A DNA stretch of 64,000 nt from Duganella radicis (GCF_009720825.1 NZ_WNKY01000022.1:1-64000); one strand, 5' to 3'; shown: positions 43,487 to 55,776, numbered from the stretch's first letter. The notes: generated from the sequence alone by a model not told the origin. Translations and numbers: made by a program.

Positions 43487-43942
43487 TCAGCTACGGAGAT
43501 GGTGATAATTGATCGCATTGGCGCCGGAGGCAAGCGTAGCCAGATAAAGACTCAGATCAGTAGTGATTAGAGTGGTGTCGCCCGAGCAGGCTTCGACAAT
43601 TGAAGCATCGGTCAGGCCGAGTCGGAGGTATTCAGGACGCTGACAAGCTATTTCGCTGGGGATGTAGGTCTCAGGAGCGGACGAGGCGAGTTTCCGCAGG
43701 ACAGACAGTACCTCGCTCCTGGCCGGCTCCGAAATGTAGCCCGCGAGGTTGGAGGTTTCAGTTAAAATGTTCGGGGTTACAAGAACTTCCGCGGCGTTTT
43801 CAATGATTTTAAGCAGGGTATCGTAGTCTTCGGGCACGAAAGCCTTAAGCCTTTTATGCCTGCTTATGTACTCACGAGACGCAGTCCCAACCACAAAGAG
43901 AACTAAAAGGTTTGTATCGATAAGAAGACTCACGGGTTTCAA
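43487..43942 (-). CDS. PIN-domain protein, probable toxin ribonuclease
   Basis: A 151-residue PIN-like protein. The acidic strand LLIDTN is at residues 6-11 (D9), a second acidic position is at ILTETSNL near residue 60, and LTDASIVEA near residue 110 and TTDLSLY near residue 128 supply the other acids; together they form the metal-dependent RNase site. The start is TTG 43942, overlapping the TGA of the upstream 92-residue gene. The two genes look like a toxin module, although the partner is not a typical antitoxin. Sampled lines here have 45-55% G+C, below the surroundings. Confidence 0.75.
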   Translation of the reverse strand: MKPVSLLIDTNLLVLFVVGTASREYISRHKRLKAFVPEDYDTLLKIIENAAEVLVTPNILTETSNLAGYISEPARSEVLSVLRKLASSAPETYIPSEIACQRPEYLRLGLTDASIVEACSGDTTLITTDLSLYLATLASGANAINYHHLRS

Positions 43943-44217
43943 AACGGCGCCTCACGATTTTTCACCGAGCGCACTTTGCCATCCCCATCCGATATGCGTA
44001 CTACTTTGTAGGAACGACGCGGGACATTGGAGGTCGCCAGCGCAGCGACTGGATTGCGCGGTTCATCCCAAGGACGAGAGAAGCCGACGGTGACAACCCA
44101 GTCGCCGCGCTCCTCATCCAGCTCAACCTCCTCCAACCCGACGTTGGTCAGAGCTTCGTCCGACAGCAAGTCCGTGAGATAGGTTTTGGCAGTGGAAACA
44201 GCGTCTTTGACATTCAT
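43939..44217 (-). CDS. small partner protein of the PIN-domain gene
   Basis: A 92-residue protein with a helical first half (MNVKDAVSTAKTYLTDLLSD) and a beta-rich second half (RGDWVVTVGFSRPWDEPRNP and RRSYKVVRISDGDG). I recall similar small proteins beside PIN-domain genes but cannot name a family. It lacks a recognisable DNA-binding domain, so it is not an obvious antitoxin. GGAGG lies nine bases before the chosen ATG 44217. The downstream PIN gene starts inside its stop codon, so the two are translationally coupled. Confidence 0.6.
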   Translation of the reverse strand: MNVKDAVSTAKTYLTDLLSDEALTNVGLEEVELDEERGDWVVTVGFSRPWDEPRNPVAALATSNVPRRSYKVVRISDGDGKVRSVKNREAPF

Positions 44218-44241
44218 TTTAGCCTCCATGATTTGAATTAT

Positions 44242-45730
<1,489 letters not shown>

Positions 45731-45736
45731 AACGCC

Positions 45737-46624
45737 ATGACCACGACTCCATTCACCACGCCGCGCGACCTGCTGCGCTACGCCGTCACCCGCTTCAACA
45801 CCGCCCAGCTGTTCTTCGGCCACGGCAGCGCCGAAGCGTTTGACGAAGCGGCTTACCTGATCCTGCATACGCTCAAGCTGCCGCTGGACCGCCTCGATCC
45901 TTTCCTCGATGCGAAGCTGCTGCCGGAAGAAGTGGCGTCGGTGATGACGGTACTGGACCGCCGCGTCAACGAACGCGTGCCGGCGGCCTACATCACCAAC
46001 GAGGCGTGGCTCGGCACTTACAAGTTCTACGTGGACGAACGCACCATTGTGCCGCGCTCCTTCATCGCCGAGCTGATTCCGGAATACTTTGCGCCATGGG
46101 TCAACGAGCCTGAAAATGTATCGAACATCCTGGAACTCTGCACGGGCTCCGGCTGCCTCGCCATCATGATGGCGGACGCCTTCCCGGATGCGCACGTGGA
46201 CGCGGTGGACATTTCGGCCGACGCGCTGGAAGTCGCCAAGCGCAACGTCGCCACCTACGAGCTGGAAGACCGCCTGACGCTGATCCAGTCCGACCTGTAC
46301 GCCAACGTGCCGGCCAAGAAGTATGACCTGATCATCACCAACCCGCCGTATGTGAACAGCGGCTCGATGAGCAAGCTGCCGATGGAGTACCGCGCCGAGC
46401 CCGAACTGGCGCTGGATGGCGGCAAGGATGGCATGGACATCGTGCGCCGCATCGTGGCCGGCGCCGCGGAGCGTCTGACCGACGACGGCCTGCTGATCGT
46501 TGAAATCGGCAATGAAAAAGAATTCGCGGAAGCTGCCTTCGGCGAACTGGGACTCACCTGGCTCACCACCAGCAACGGCGACGACATGGTCTTCCTGCTG
46601 ACGGCTGACCAACTGAAAATTTAA
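45737..46624 (+). CDS. prmB: ribosomal protein L3 glutamine methyltransferase
   Basis: A 295-residue SAM-dependent methyltransferase of the HemK/PrmB family. The SAM motif is ILELCTGSGCLAIMMA, and the catalytic NPPY motif lies in ITNPPYVNSGSM near residue 203. The N-terminal helical domain (TPRDLLRYAVTRFN) suits PrmB, which methylates a glutamine of ribosomal protein L3. It is 6 bp downstream of dapE and 3 bp upstream of the ABC-F gene, so it is in the same operon. Confidence 0.93.
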   Translation: MTTTPFTTPRDLLRYAVTRFNTAQLFFGHGSAEAFDEAAYLILHTLKLPLDRLDPFLDAKLLPEEVASVMTVLDRRVNERVPAAYITNEAWLGTYKFYVDERTIVPRSFIAELIPEYFAPWVNEPENVSNILELCTGSGCLAIMMADAFPDAHVDAVDISADALEVAKRNVATYELEDRLTLIQSDLYANVPAKKYDLIITNPPYVNSGSMSKLPMEYRAEPELALDGGKDGMDIVRRIVAGAAERLTDDGLLIVEIGNEKEFAEAAFGELGLTWLTTSNGDDMVFLLTADQLKI

Positions 46625-46627
46625 ACA

Positions 46628-48627
<2,000 letters not shown>

Positions 48628-48631
<4 letters not shown>

Positions 48632-49104
48632 GCGGCCTGCCGGGCGCCGAACTGCACTTTGCGGATCGACATCAGCTTATCGATGTCGACCACAATCAGA
48701 CGGCGCCCATCCACCTCGCCCAGCCCGACCAGATATTCAACGCCGGCGGCACCGGCAATCGGCTCGATCTGCTCCGGCTTCAGGGTGACGATATCCGTCA
48801 CTCCATCCACCACCATCCCCATCACACAGCTGGACAGCTTGAGGATGATCACATCCGTCAGCGGGTCGTGCTGCGGCGGTCGCGGGCCAAAGGCGATGCG
48901 CATGTCGACAATCGGCATGATGACGCCGCGCGACACCACCACGCCGGTGACGATTTCCCCATCCGACGAGAAGCGCTCCAGTGCCTGCAAGGGCCGCAGT
49001 TCCTGCACGTTGGTGAAGTCCAGCGCGTAATCGAGTCCGCCCAGCCGGAAAACCAGATACTGGCGCGCCTCGCCGGCGGCGGCTTGCGTTATCGAAGAAG
49101 ACAT
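48628..49104 (-). CDS. CheW-like scaffold protein
   Basis: A 158-residue protein consisting of one CheW domain (residues 15-150: QYLVFRLGGLDYALDF, GVVVSRGVIMPIVDMRIAFG, LIVVDIDKLM). CheW proteins link receptors to the kinase CheA. No cheA, receptor or flagellar gene lies nearby, so this is an orphan CheW. ATG 49104 was chosen for AAAGGA seven bases upstream. Confidence 0.9.
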
Positions 49105-49207
49105 GTTGATCCTTTCGTTCGGAGAGCAGCAAGTGCCATCGTAACCGCGCCGTCCAGCGCTGGCGTTGACAGGCGTCAAGCTTCGCCGGCCCCTGGCGCG
49201 CGTTTGC

Positions 49208-49213
49208 TACAAT
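49208..49213 (+). promoter_or_regulatory. extended -10 hexamer TACAAT before arfB
   Basis: TGCTACAAT ends six bases before ATG 49220. This places the transcription start on the A of the ATG. No Shine-Dalgarno or -35 is clear. Confidence 0.4.
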
Positions 49214-49219
49214 CGATGC

Positions 49220-49615
49220 ATGAACATCATTAATCCGCATGAAGTGGAATTCATCGCCATCCGCGCCCAGGGACCGGGTGGGCAGAACGTGAACAAGGTG
49301 TCGAATGCGATTCACGCGCGCTTCAGCATCGCCGCGTCGTCACTGCCCGCGCATATCAAGGAGCGCCTGCTGGCCATGCGCGACAGCCGCATCACGCGTG
49401 AAGGCGTGGTGGTGCTGAAAGCGCAGCAGTCGCGCAGCCTGGAAGCCAACAAGGAGGATGCACTGCGCCGCTTGCAGGAGATGGTCGACAGCGTGGCCGT
49501 GCTGCCGCCCATCCGGCGTCCGACCAAGCCGACCTTGGGCTCGCAGCGCCGTCGCCTTGAAGGCAAATCCAAGGATAGCGAACGCAAGCAGCTGCGCGGC
49601 AAAATCGTTATTTAA
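49220..49615 (+). CDS. arfB: alternative ribosome-rescue factor / peptidyl-tRNA hydrolase ArfB
   Basis: A 131-residue class I release-factor-like protein with the catalytic GGQ in QGPGGQNVNKVSNA (residues 21-23 region). The C-terminal tail is basic and unstructured (RRRLEGKSKDSERKQLRGK), which enters the empty mRNA channel of stalled ribosomes. ArfB then releases the nascent chain. The full family length is about 140, so it is complete. ATG 49220 is supported by the start MNIINPHEVEF and a -10 hexamer six bases before it. The 3' end overlaps the convergent exporter gene by 8 bp. Confidence 0.93.
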   Translation: MNIINPHEVEFIAIRAQGPGGQNVNKVSNAIHARFSIAASSLPAHIKERLLAMRDSRITREGVVVLKAQQSRSLEANKEDALRRLQEMVDSVAVLPPIRRPTKPTLGSQRRRLEGKSKDSERKQLRGKIVI

Positions 49616-50342
49616 GCAGCTGGTGTGCGCCCAGCGCCAACAGGGCGACGAAGAAGCAGCGGCGAAACACGGCCGGCCGCATGCGCTCGCGCAGCCACTG
49701 GCCCAGCTGCATGCCGACGACGGCCGGGATCAGTGCCAGCAGCGAGCTGCCTGCCGCCGCCGCGTGCCATTCGCCGCGCACCGCCAGCATGACGGCCAGC
49801 GCCAGCGTGGAGACGGTAAAGGCCATGCCCATGGCTTGTATCAGGTCGTCCTTGTCCAGGTTGAGGGCTTGCAGATAAGGAGCGACTGGCATCACGAACA
49901 CGCCGGTCAGGCCGGCCATGACGCCGGTGGCGGCACCGGCCAACGGCCCGACCCAGCGCTCGGCACGCGGCGCGACGCGCATGCGCCAGCCAGTCAATCC
50001 CAGCACGCCGTAGCCCACCAGCGTCGCCCCGAGCAGAGTGCCGCTCCACGCGCCGCCAGCCAGCGCATCGCCGATCGCACCCAGCAACGGCGCGCAGGCG
50101 GTGCCGACGCACACTGCCAGCAGCAACCAGCGGAAGCGCAGCCAGACCGGGTACAACGCCGGGCCGGCCGCCAACTGCCATACATTCGTTACAGACGAAG
50201 GCACAATCAGCAGAGCGGCCGCCTCCAGCGGCGGCATGCGCAAGGTCAGCAGGGCCACCGCCACAGTCGGCAACCCCATGCCGGTAACGCCCTTAACCAG
50301 GCCGGCCAATACGAAGACGAGAGCAATAAACAAGATATCCAT
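49608..50342 (-). CDS. TauE/SafE family sulfite/organosulfonate exporter
   Basis: A 244-residue inner-membrane protein with about eight membrane segments arranged as two halves, typical of TauE/SafE proteins. The opening is ALVFVLAGLVKGVTGMGLP and the second-half repeat is AGAATGVMAGLTGVFVMP. Members export sulfite, sulfoacetate or related anions, but many are uncharacterised. It is divergent from a LysR gene 76 bp away, which may control it. Confidence 0.88.
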   Translation of the reverse strand: MDILFIALVFVLAGLVKGVTGMGLPTVAVALLTLRMPPLEAAALLIVPSSVTNVWQLAAGPALYPVWLRFRWLLLAVCVGTACAPLLGAIGDALAGGAWSGTLLGATLVGYGVLGLTGWRMRVAPRAERWVGPLAGAATGVMAGLTGVFVMPVAPYLQALNLDKDDLIQAMGMAFTVSTLALAVMLAVRGEWHAAAAGSSLLALIPAVVGMQLGQWLRERMRPAVFRRCFFVALLALGAHQLLK

Positions 50343-50418
50343 GCCACCATTGTGCCGTGACGGCCTGGCGGGTGGAATCTGGAATATACTGAGTCAGACT
50401 TCGGAAAACACATAGGCT

Positions 50419-51321
50419 ATGCGCTTCGACCTGACCAACCTCAAGCTGTTCATCCACATCGCCGAAAGCGGCAGCATCACGGCCGGCGCGCAGTTGGCGC
50501 ATCTGGCCCTGCCCTCGGCCAGTGCGCGCGTGCGCGGCATGGAGGAAGCGCTCAACGTGCCGCTGCTGCAACGCGGCCGGCGCGGCGCCGAGCCCACCGA
50601 GGCCGGACGCACGCTGTTGCAGCACGCCCGTGCCATCCTGCGGCAAGTGGAAGACATGCAGGCCGACCTGGCGCAATTCGCCACCGGCCTGAAAGGACAG
50701 GTGCGCCTGCTGTGCAACACCTCCGCCATGACCGAATTCCTGCCGGACGCGCTGGCCGCCTTCCTGGCGGCACATCCGCAACTCAGCATCAATCTGGAGG
50801 AGCGCATGAGCCGCGAGATTGTGCAAGCGATAACCGATGGCGCGGCCGATATCGGCATCATCTCCGATGCGGTAGAGCGCACCGCCCTGCAAACCTTCCC
50901 CTTCCGCGACGACCCGCTGGTGCTGGCGATGGCGCGCAGCCATCCGCTGGCGCACACGCTGGGCCATAAGCGACACATCGTCTTTGCCGACGCGCTGGAT
51001 CATGACTTCATCGGCTTGGCCGGCGACAGCGCCTTACAGCAGCACGCGGCCGAGCAGGCGGCACGGCTGGGCCGGCGCATGCATTGCAAGATCCGCCTGC
51101 GCAGCTTTGAAGCCATCTGCCGCATGGCCGGCAGCGGCACCGGGCTGGCCTTGCTGCCCGCGACAGCAGCGCGGCGCAGCAGCGAAGACCTGCGCATTGT
51201 GAAGCTGAGCGACGAGTGGGCCAGCCGCAAACTGCTGATCTGCGTCCGCGACGCCGCAGCGCTGCCCGGCTACGCGCGCGAGCTGGTGGCCGCTCTACGC
51301 AACGACCTCCAAACCGGCTAA
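50419..51321 (+). CDS. LysR family transcriptional regulator
   Basis: A 300-residue LysR regulator with the DNA-binding helices at residues 5-60 (ESGSITAGAQLAHLALPSASARV). Here the alanine-rich recognition region ends in ASARVRGME, typical of a subgroup often found beside TauE/SafE genes. It is divergent from the exporter gene and probably regulates it. The 3' end overlaps the stop of the convergent FapA gene by four bases (CTAA). Confidence 0.88.
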   Translation: MRFDLTNLKLFIHIAESGSITAGAQLAHLALPSASARVRGMEEALNVPLLQRGRRGAEPTEAGRTLLQHARAILRQVEDMQADLAQFATGLKGQVRLLCNTSAMTEFLPDALAAFLAAHPQLSINLEERMSREIVQAITDGAADIGIISDAVERTALQTFPFRDDPLVLAMARSHPLAHTLGHKRHIVFADALDHDFIGLAGDSALQQHAAEQAARLGRRMHCKIRLRSFEAICRMAGSGTGLALLPATAARRSSEDLRIVKLSDEWASRKLLICVRDAAALPGYARELVAALRNDLQTG

Positions 51322-53186
51322 TCCGCCAGATATGGCGCCCAGTTGATCGGGCCGATATGGCCGCTGTGCAGCACCGTCATGCCAGGAACGGCGGTGCGCA
51401 CCTTGGCTTTGACTTCCTTGGCCGGCCGGTCATACGGCGGCGGCTCTCCGGGCACAAAGCTCATGGTCCGCAGCAGCACGTCGCCGGTCAGCAGCTCGAC
51501 CACGCAGCGCGAGCCACGCTGCACGGTGCTCTTCTGACGCAGCACCTGATTGACTTCTTCCTGCGCCTGCTCCTGCTGCGCCTGCGCCGCCTTCACCGCC
51601 AGCGAAATCTTCGCCACCTGCCGCAGCGACGGCCCGACCGCTTCCGCCATCTTGTGGAACAAGGGCTCCTGTTCCGGCGTCAGCGTCACCTCGCGCTTGC
51701 GCACGCGCGTGGCCAGCGTCAGATAATTGCGCACCTCGGCCTGACTGGTGATGGCGTCCATCTCCGCCTTGCGCAGATCGGCCTCGCGCGCCGCATGCTG
51801 CACCTTGGGCTGCAACTCGGCGATCTTCTTGTCGAATTTGGCCGTATCCGGCACCAGCACGTACAGCAGCATCTCATTTTGCTTGCGCGGCCCGGCGTGC
51901 ACGATCTCGATCTTGCGGGCGGCGATGGCGCAGCCTTCGGCCACCTTGATCACCACTTCTTCCGCCATGATCTCGCAATTGCTGGCCTCACCGATCACCA
52001 CGCGGGTGCCGGTAATGATGCAGCTTTCGGCACGCGCCAGCGCAATCTCGCCGCGTTTGGTTTGCAGCACCGCACCCGAGGCCACACCCTGCACGCGGAT
52101 GCCGCCCTCGGCATTGGTGGCACTACCTCCCATCAGGTTCTTGCTCAAGACGATATCGCCGCCGCGCGAAACGATATTCCCGAACACGTCGCCGTGAATG
52201 GTGATGTTGCCGCCTTCGACCGAACGCTGTTCCTGCACGTCGCCGAATTCCTCATACTCGCCGGTGAGTTGCAGATTGCCGGTGGTGCGCGCGCTCACAC
52301 CTTCACGGCTAATGATCTTGGGGCCGATCGACAGCCGCTTGCTGCCAGGGTCCACGCTGAGGAAGCCCTCCACCGCCGACACCAGAAACTCGCCGCCGCG
52401 CAGGTTCTCGATCACCGTGCCCTCGCCGGCTACGCTGGTCAACTCGATATCCTTGGGCACCGGCGGCTCCAGCACCAGGCCGGAAAGCTCATACCCGCGC
52501 ACACCCGGCGTGCGCGGCACCTTGCGCAGCAGCTTGACGTTGGGCTTCACCTGCGGGAAGCGGTTCTGGAAGGTTTGCCAATCCAGCTTGCCGTCGGCCT
52601 TTTGCAAGAGCGCGTTGCTGCGATGGATATCCTGCGACACTTCGACGATGGTAGCGTCCTTGCCCGGCGTGGCGTTCAGGCGCCGCGCCACGATCATGCG
52701 CGCCAGCCGCCCGGTGGCGATGACGTCGCGCACCGCCGGCGCGTCGATGCCGAAGCGGATGCCCTTGACCCACATGTCGGAAACGAATTCGTCGAAGTTC
52801 AGCCGCGCCGGTTGCGGCGGCATGTCCGGTACTTCAAAGAACACCTGCTCGAAGTAGTACTCCGCCTCGCCGTTGATGATCTTGACGTTCTTGTACAGCG
52901 CGCGGCGCGCGGCGTGGAAGGGCTCTATGCTGTCGGCAAAACGCAGCAGCGGCTTGTTGCGCAGGTTTTCCGGCAGATCGGGACCGACGTTGTACAGCAT
53001 CTTGCTGAACGCCGCATAATCGAGGCCGGCGAAAAAGGCGCTGCTCATGAAGATCTGGCTGACCGCCGACAGGCAGGCCACCGCTGGGGCATCGGTGGAA
53101 AAGTAAATGCCGTCCGGCCGCTTGACGATCGCTGCCGGCAGATCGCCCTCCGCAGTTTGTTCCAGCGCCGTAGCGTCGTCTGACAC
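51318..53186 (-). CDS. FapA (DUF342) family protein, copy 2
   Basis: A 622-residue soluble protein of the FapA/DUF342 family. A helical N-terminal part (1-180) precedes a central right-handed beta-helix (about residues 280-440: GDVQEQRSVEGGNITIHGDVFGNI, SNCEIMAEEVV), a coiled coil (about 450-560) and a short tail. Related FapA proteins affect flagellar placement or polar organisation, but no flagellar gene is near. GTG 53186 is the start. The upstream gene is a clear paralogue separated by 110 bp, so they arose by duplication. Confidence 0.8.
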   Translation of the reverse strand: MSDDATALEQTAEGDLPAAIVKRPDGIYFSTDAPAVACLSAVSQIFMSSAFFAGLDYAAFSKMLYNVGPDLPENLRNKPLLRFADSIEPFHAARRALYKNVKIINGEAEYYFEQVFFEVPDMPPQPARLNFDEFVSDMWVKGIRFGIDAPAVRDVIATGRLARMIVARRLNATPGKDATIVEVSQDIHRSNALLQKADGKLDWQTFQNRFPQVKPNVKLLRKVPRTPGVRGYELSGLVLEPPVPKDIELTSVAGEGTVIENLRGGEFLVSAVEGFLSVDPGSKRLSIGPKIISREGVSARTTGNLQLTGEYEEFGDVQEQRSVEGGNITIHGDVFGNIVSRGGDIVLSKNLMGGSATNAEGGIRVQGVASGAVLQTKRGEIALARAESCIITGTRVVIGEASNCEIMAEEVVIKVAEGCAIAARKIEIVHAGPRKQNEMLLYVLVPDTAKFDKKIAELQPKVQHAAREADLRKAEMDAITSQAEVRNYLTLATRVRKREVTLTPEQEPLFHKMAEAVGPSLRQVAKISLAVKAAQAQQEQAQEEVNQVLRQKSTVQRGSRCVVELLTGDVLLRTMSFVPGEPPPYDRPAKEVKAKVRTAVPGMTVLHSGHIGPINWAPYLAD

Positions 53187-53296
53187 AGTGCAATCCCCAG
53201 GAAGATGTACGTCGGGCCGGCCCGCAACAGCGAGTGCCCTTCACTTTTTAATGTGAGCCCAAGATTAGCAGTTTCGCCGGGCTTGCGCCAGCCGCT

Positions 53297-55210
53297 TCAA
53301 GAGGACGCGGTCCGCGCACGCGGGTTCAAATGCCAGTCCAGCGATCCCGCGCTATCGGCAAACAACAACTCGCCGCCGGTCGGCGTGCCGCGCAGGCGCG
53401 CCTTGAGATCCTTGGGCGGCAGCTGGCGGATGGCCGAGGTATCGGCGGCGGCAAACGACATGGTGCGCACCATGGTCTCGCCATTGACCATGTACAGGCC
53501 ACAGCGGGCAATGCCGGCCGCCTCCACCTTCTGCTCGATCACGCGCGCCAGCCGGTCGGCCAGCAGCTTGTGCTGCGTCTGGCCGACCTGCAAATCCTGC
53601 TGGAGCTTCTGCAAGGCCTTCATCTCTTCGGCCACCGCGGCGGCGATCTTTTTCAGGTGCTGTCCCTGCTCCGGCGTCAGCACCAGCTCCTGCGTGCGCA
53701 GCTTGGCGGCCAGCGCCAGGTAGCGCCGTATGTCCGGCAGCGCCGACAGGCGGTCGATCTCCTGCTGGCTGGCCTGGTTGGCCTGCGCAAACGCGGCCAC
53801 GCGCTGATCGAGATCGGCAATCTCCTGGTCGAACTGCGTGACGTCCTTGACCAGCACATAAATAATCATCTCGGTGCGGCGGCGCGGCCCGGCATTCTCC
53901 ATTTCCACATTGCGGCCGGCCACCGCGCAGCCTTCGGCCACCTCGATCCGTACCTCATCGCCGATGATCTCGCAGTTGGACGCCTCGCCCACTTTCACCT
54001 TGCTGCCGGAGATGACGCAATTCTCGGCGCGGCCTATCGTGACCTCGCCGTTGGCCGCGTAGATGATGGAATTGGATGCCACGCCGGCGATGTTGATGCT
54101 GCCGGCCGCGTTATGCACGCTACCGCTCACCAGATTCTTATCCAGTACCACCGTGCCGCCGCGCGAGTTGATATTCCCGTACACATTGCCGTGCACCGTG
54201 ATGTCGCTGCCGATCACGTCGCGCTGCTCCTGCACGTCGCCGAATTCCTCATAGGCGCCGGCCAGTTCCAGATTGCCGGTGGTGCGGCCGCTCACGCCTT
54301 CCTTGCTGACGATTTTATCGGTGATGGAAATGCGGCTGGACTTGGCGTCCACGCTCAGGAAGCCTTCGCGCGTGGACACCAGGTACTCGCCGTCCTCGAA
54401 CATTTTGGCCTCGGTTCCTTCGCCGGCGTAGAAGCGTAGCGTCAGGTCCTTGGGCGGCTCGGGATCGGTCCTGCGGCCGGCCAGATCGAAGCCCGGCAGG
54501 CCCGGCACCGGCGGCAGCTTTTTCAGAAGCCGCATATTGGCTTTGATTTGCGGGAAACGGTTCTGGAAGCTTTGCAGGTCGACCCGGCCGTCGGCGCGCG
54601 CCTTGGGCGCGTCGCTGCGATGCAGGTCGGACGATACTTCCACCACAGTGGCATCCTGCCCCTTCTCGGGTTCCAGGTCGGTGGCGAAGGTGATGCGGTC
54701 AGGCTTGGTGGACGCCATGGCCGCCTTCACGGCCGCCACGTCGATGCCGAAGCGGATACCCTTGTTCCACATATCGGCGATGAACTCATCGATGTCCAGA
54801 TAGACCGGGCGCTCCGGGATCACCGTGCCGTCGGGCAGCGTCATCTCCTCCTGGTACAGCTGCTGGAAGTAGTACTCGGCGTAGGAAAGGCTCATCTTGG
54901 GCGCCTTGTACAGCGACAGGCGGTTGCCATCGAACATGCGCACCTCATCAGCCAGGCGCAGCGCCTGCTGGGCACCGACATCCGGCCCCACATCGTACAA
55001 GGCTTTCAGCAGCGCCGCGTAATCCAGCCCGACGAAGTACCAGCCCGACTGGAACACGTGCGTCACCGCGGCGACCAGCGCCGGCTTGCTCATGCCCAGA
55101 TCAATGTAGATACCGTCCGCCAGTTTTCCCAAACCTATAGGCAAACCGGGACCCGGAGCTTCTGGCTCCTGGTCGGCGGCTGGCGCTGCGGGTGCAACGT
55201 CTTGAACCAC
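53297..55210 (-). CDS. FapA (DUF342) family protein, copy 1
   Basis: A 637-residue DUF342 protein parallel to the downstream copy over its whole length, with matching landmarks such as EEFGDVQEQRD, GEASNCEI, RMDNAGPRRRTEMIIYVLV-like text before the coiled coil and MVRTMSFA near the end. The first 25 residues (VQDVAPAAPAADQEPEAPG) form an acidic Pro/Ala linker missing from copy 2. The start is GTG 55210 with GGAGG seven bases upstream. It heads the pair and its AT-rich promoter region carries a 22-bp palindrome at 55252-55273. Confidence 0.8.
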   Translation of the reverse strand: MVQDVAPAAPAADQEPEAPGPGLPIGLGKLADGIYIDLGMSKPALVAAVTHVFQSGWYFVGLDYAALLKALYDVGPDVGAQQALRLADEVRMFDGNRLSLYKAPKMSLSYAEYYFQQLYQEEMTLPDGTVIPERPVYLDIDEFIADMWNKGIRFGIDVAAVKAAMASTKPDRITFATDLEPEKGQDATVVEVSSDLHRSDAPKARADGRVDLQSFQNRFPQIKANMRLLKKLPPVPGLPGFDLAGRRTDPEPPKDLTLRFYAGEGTEAKMFEDGEYLVSTREGFLSVDAKSSRISITDKIVSKEGVSGRTTGNLELAGAYEEFGDVQEQRDVIGSDITVHGNVYGNINSRGGTVVLDKNLVSGSVHNAAGSINIAGVASNSIIYAANGEVTIGRAENCVISGSKVKVGEASNCEIIGDEVRIEVAEGCAVAGRNVEMENAGPRRRTEMIIYVLVKDVTQFDQEIADLDQRVAAFAQANQASQQEIDRLSALPDIRRYLALAAKLRTQELVLTPEQGQHLKKIAAAVAEEMKALQKLQQDLQVGQTQHKLLADRLARVIEQKVEAAGIARCGLYMVNGETMVRTMSFAAADTSAIRQLPPKDLKARLRGTPTGGELLFADSAGSLDWHLNPRARTASS

Positions 55211-55251
55211 GGTCTTCCTCCAAACGGCACGCTCGGGCCGAAAGGCGTTGC

Positions 55252-55273
55252 GTGTAATAAATTAATATTACAC
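55252..55273. promoter_or_regulatory. 22-bp palindrome upstream of the FapA pair
   Basis: GTGTAATA and TATTACAC are perfect 8-bp arms around AATTAA, 42 bp upstream of the first FapA gene. It looks like a regulator site for this promoter; no regulator is identified. Confidence 0.45.
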
Positions 55274-55380
55274 ACAGACCATGCAAAAGAAAGGATTTTT
55301 GATGCCGAAAACGGCACAACTGTGAAGTTATTGAGACAAATCAATATCATTCACACAACAATTGTACTGGTTTGATATCT

Positions 55381-55399
55381 TTAATTGTCTGACAATTAA
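55381..55399. repeat. 19-bp AT-rich palindrome overlapping a stop codon
   Basis: TTAATTGTC and GACAATTAA are perfect 9-bp arms around a single T. The right arm contains the TAA stop of the small secreted protein gene. The stem is AT-rich and lacks a T run after it, so it is not a standard terminator. Confidence 0.4.
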
Positions 55400-55776
55400 C
55401 GGCGGGGCGGGTTGGCGTACAGGTCCTGCCCCACTTCATTGATCTGGCGGCGCAGGTCGCGGCGCTCGTCCGGCGTCATGCGGCCGACGCGGCGATTCAT
55501 TTCGGCGTTGCGCGCGGCGTCCTGCATGGCGCGGCGCTGTTCTTCGGCGCGCGCTTCATAGCTGCGCGGGTCGAGCTGGCGGCTGTCGTAGCGCTGTTCG
55601 TTACGCTGGCCCTGTTGCTGATGCTGCGGTTGTTCACGACGCTGCGGGGCGTCACCGCCGTCGGCTTGCGCCGCACCGGCGGCCAGTACACCACACACCA
55701 GCGCGGAAGCCAAAACCGATCGAACGCAAAAAGATGCGCTAGCTGCCGCGGATATTTTTTTGTGATCGATGAACAT
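55396..55776 (-). CDS. small secreted Arg/Gln-rich protein
   Basis: A 126-residue protein with a signal peptide (about residues 1-38, ending AQA). The mature part is rich in Arg, Gln and Glu and is probably helical or partly disordered (QRREQPQHQQQGQRNEQRYD), ending GRMTPDERRDLRRQINEVGQ. The last part resembles periplasmic proteins that list DERRDLRRQI, but I cannot name a family. ATG 55776 was chosen because it starts directly before the signal peptide with AGGA seven bases upstream. It is divergent from ompR. Confidence 0.7.
   Translation of the reverse strand: MFIDHKKISAAASASFCVRSVLASALVCGVLAAGAAQADGGDAPQRREQPQHQQQGQRNEQRYDSRQLDPRSYEARAEEQRRAMQDAARNAEMNRRVGRMTPDERRDLRRQINEVGQDLYANPPRR

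Noticed and set aside
39982-44217. Genomic island with integrase
   Set aside because: No integrase, tRNA end, direct repeat or insertion sequence could be found at its edges, and much of it has normal base composition.
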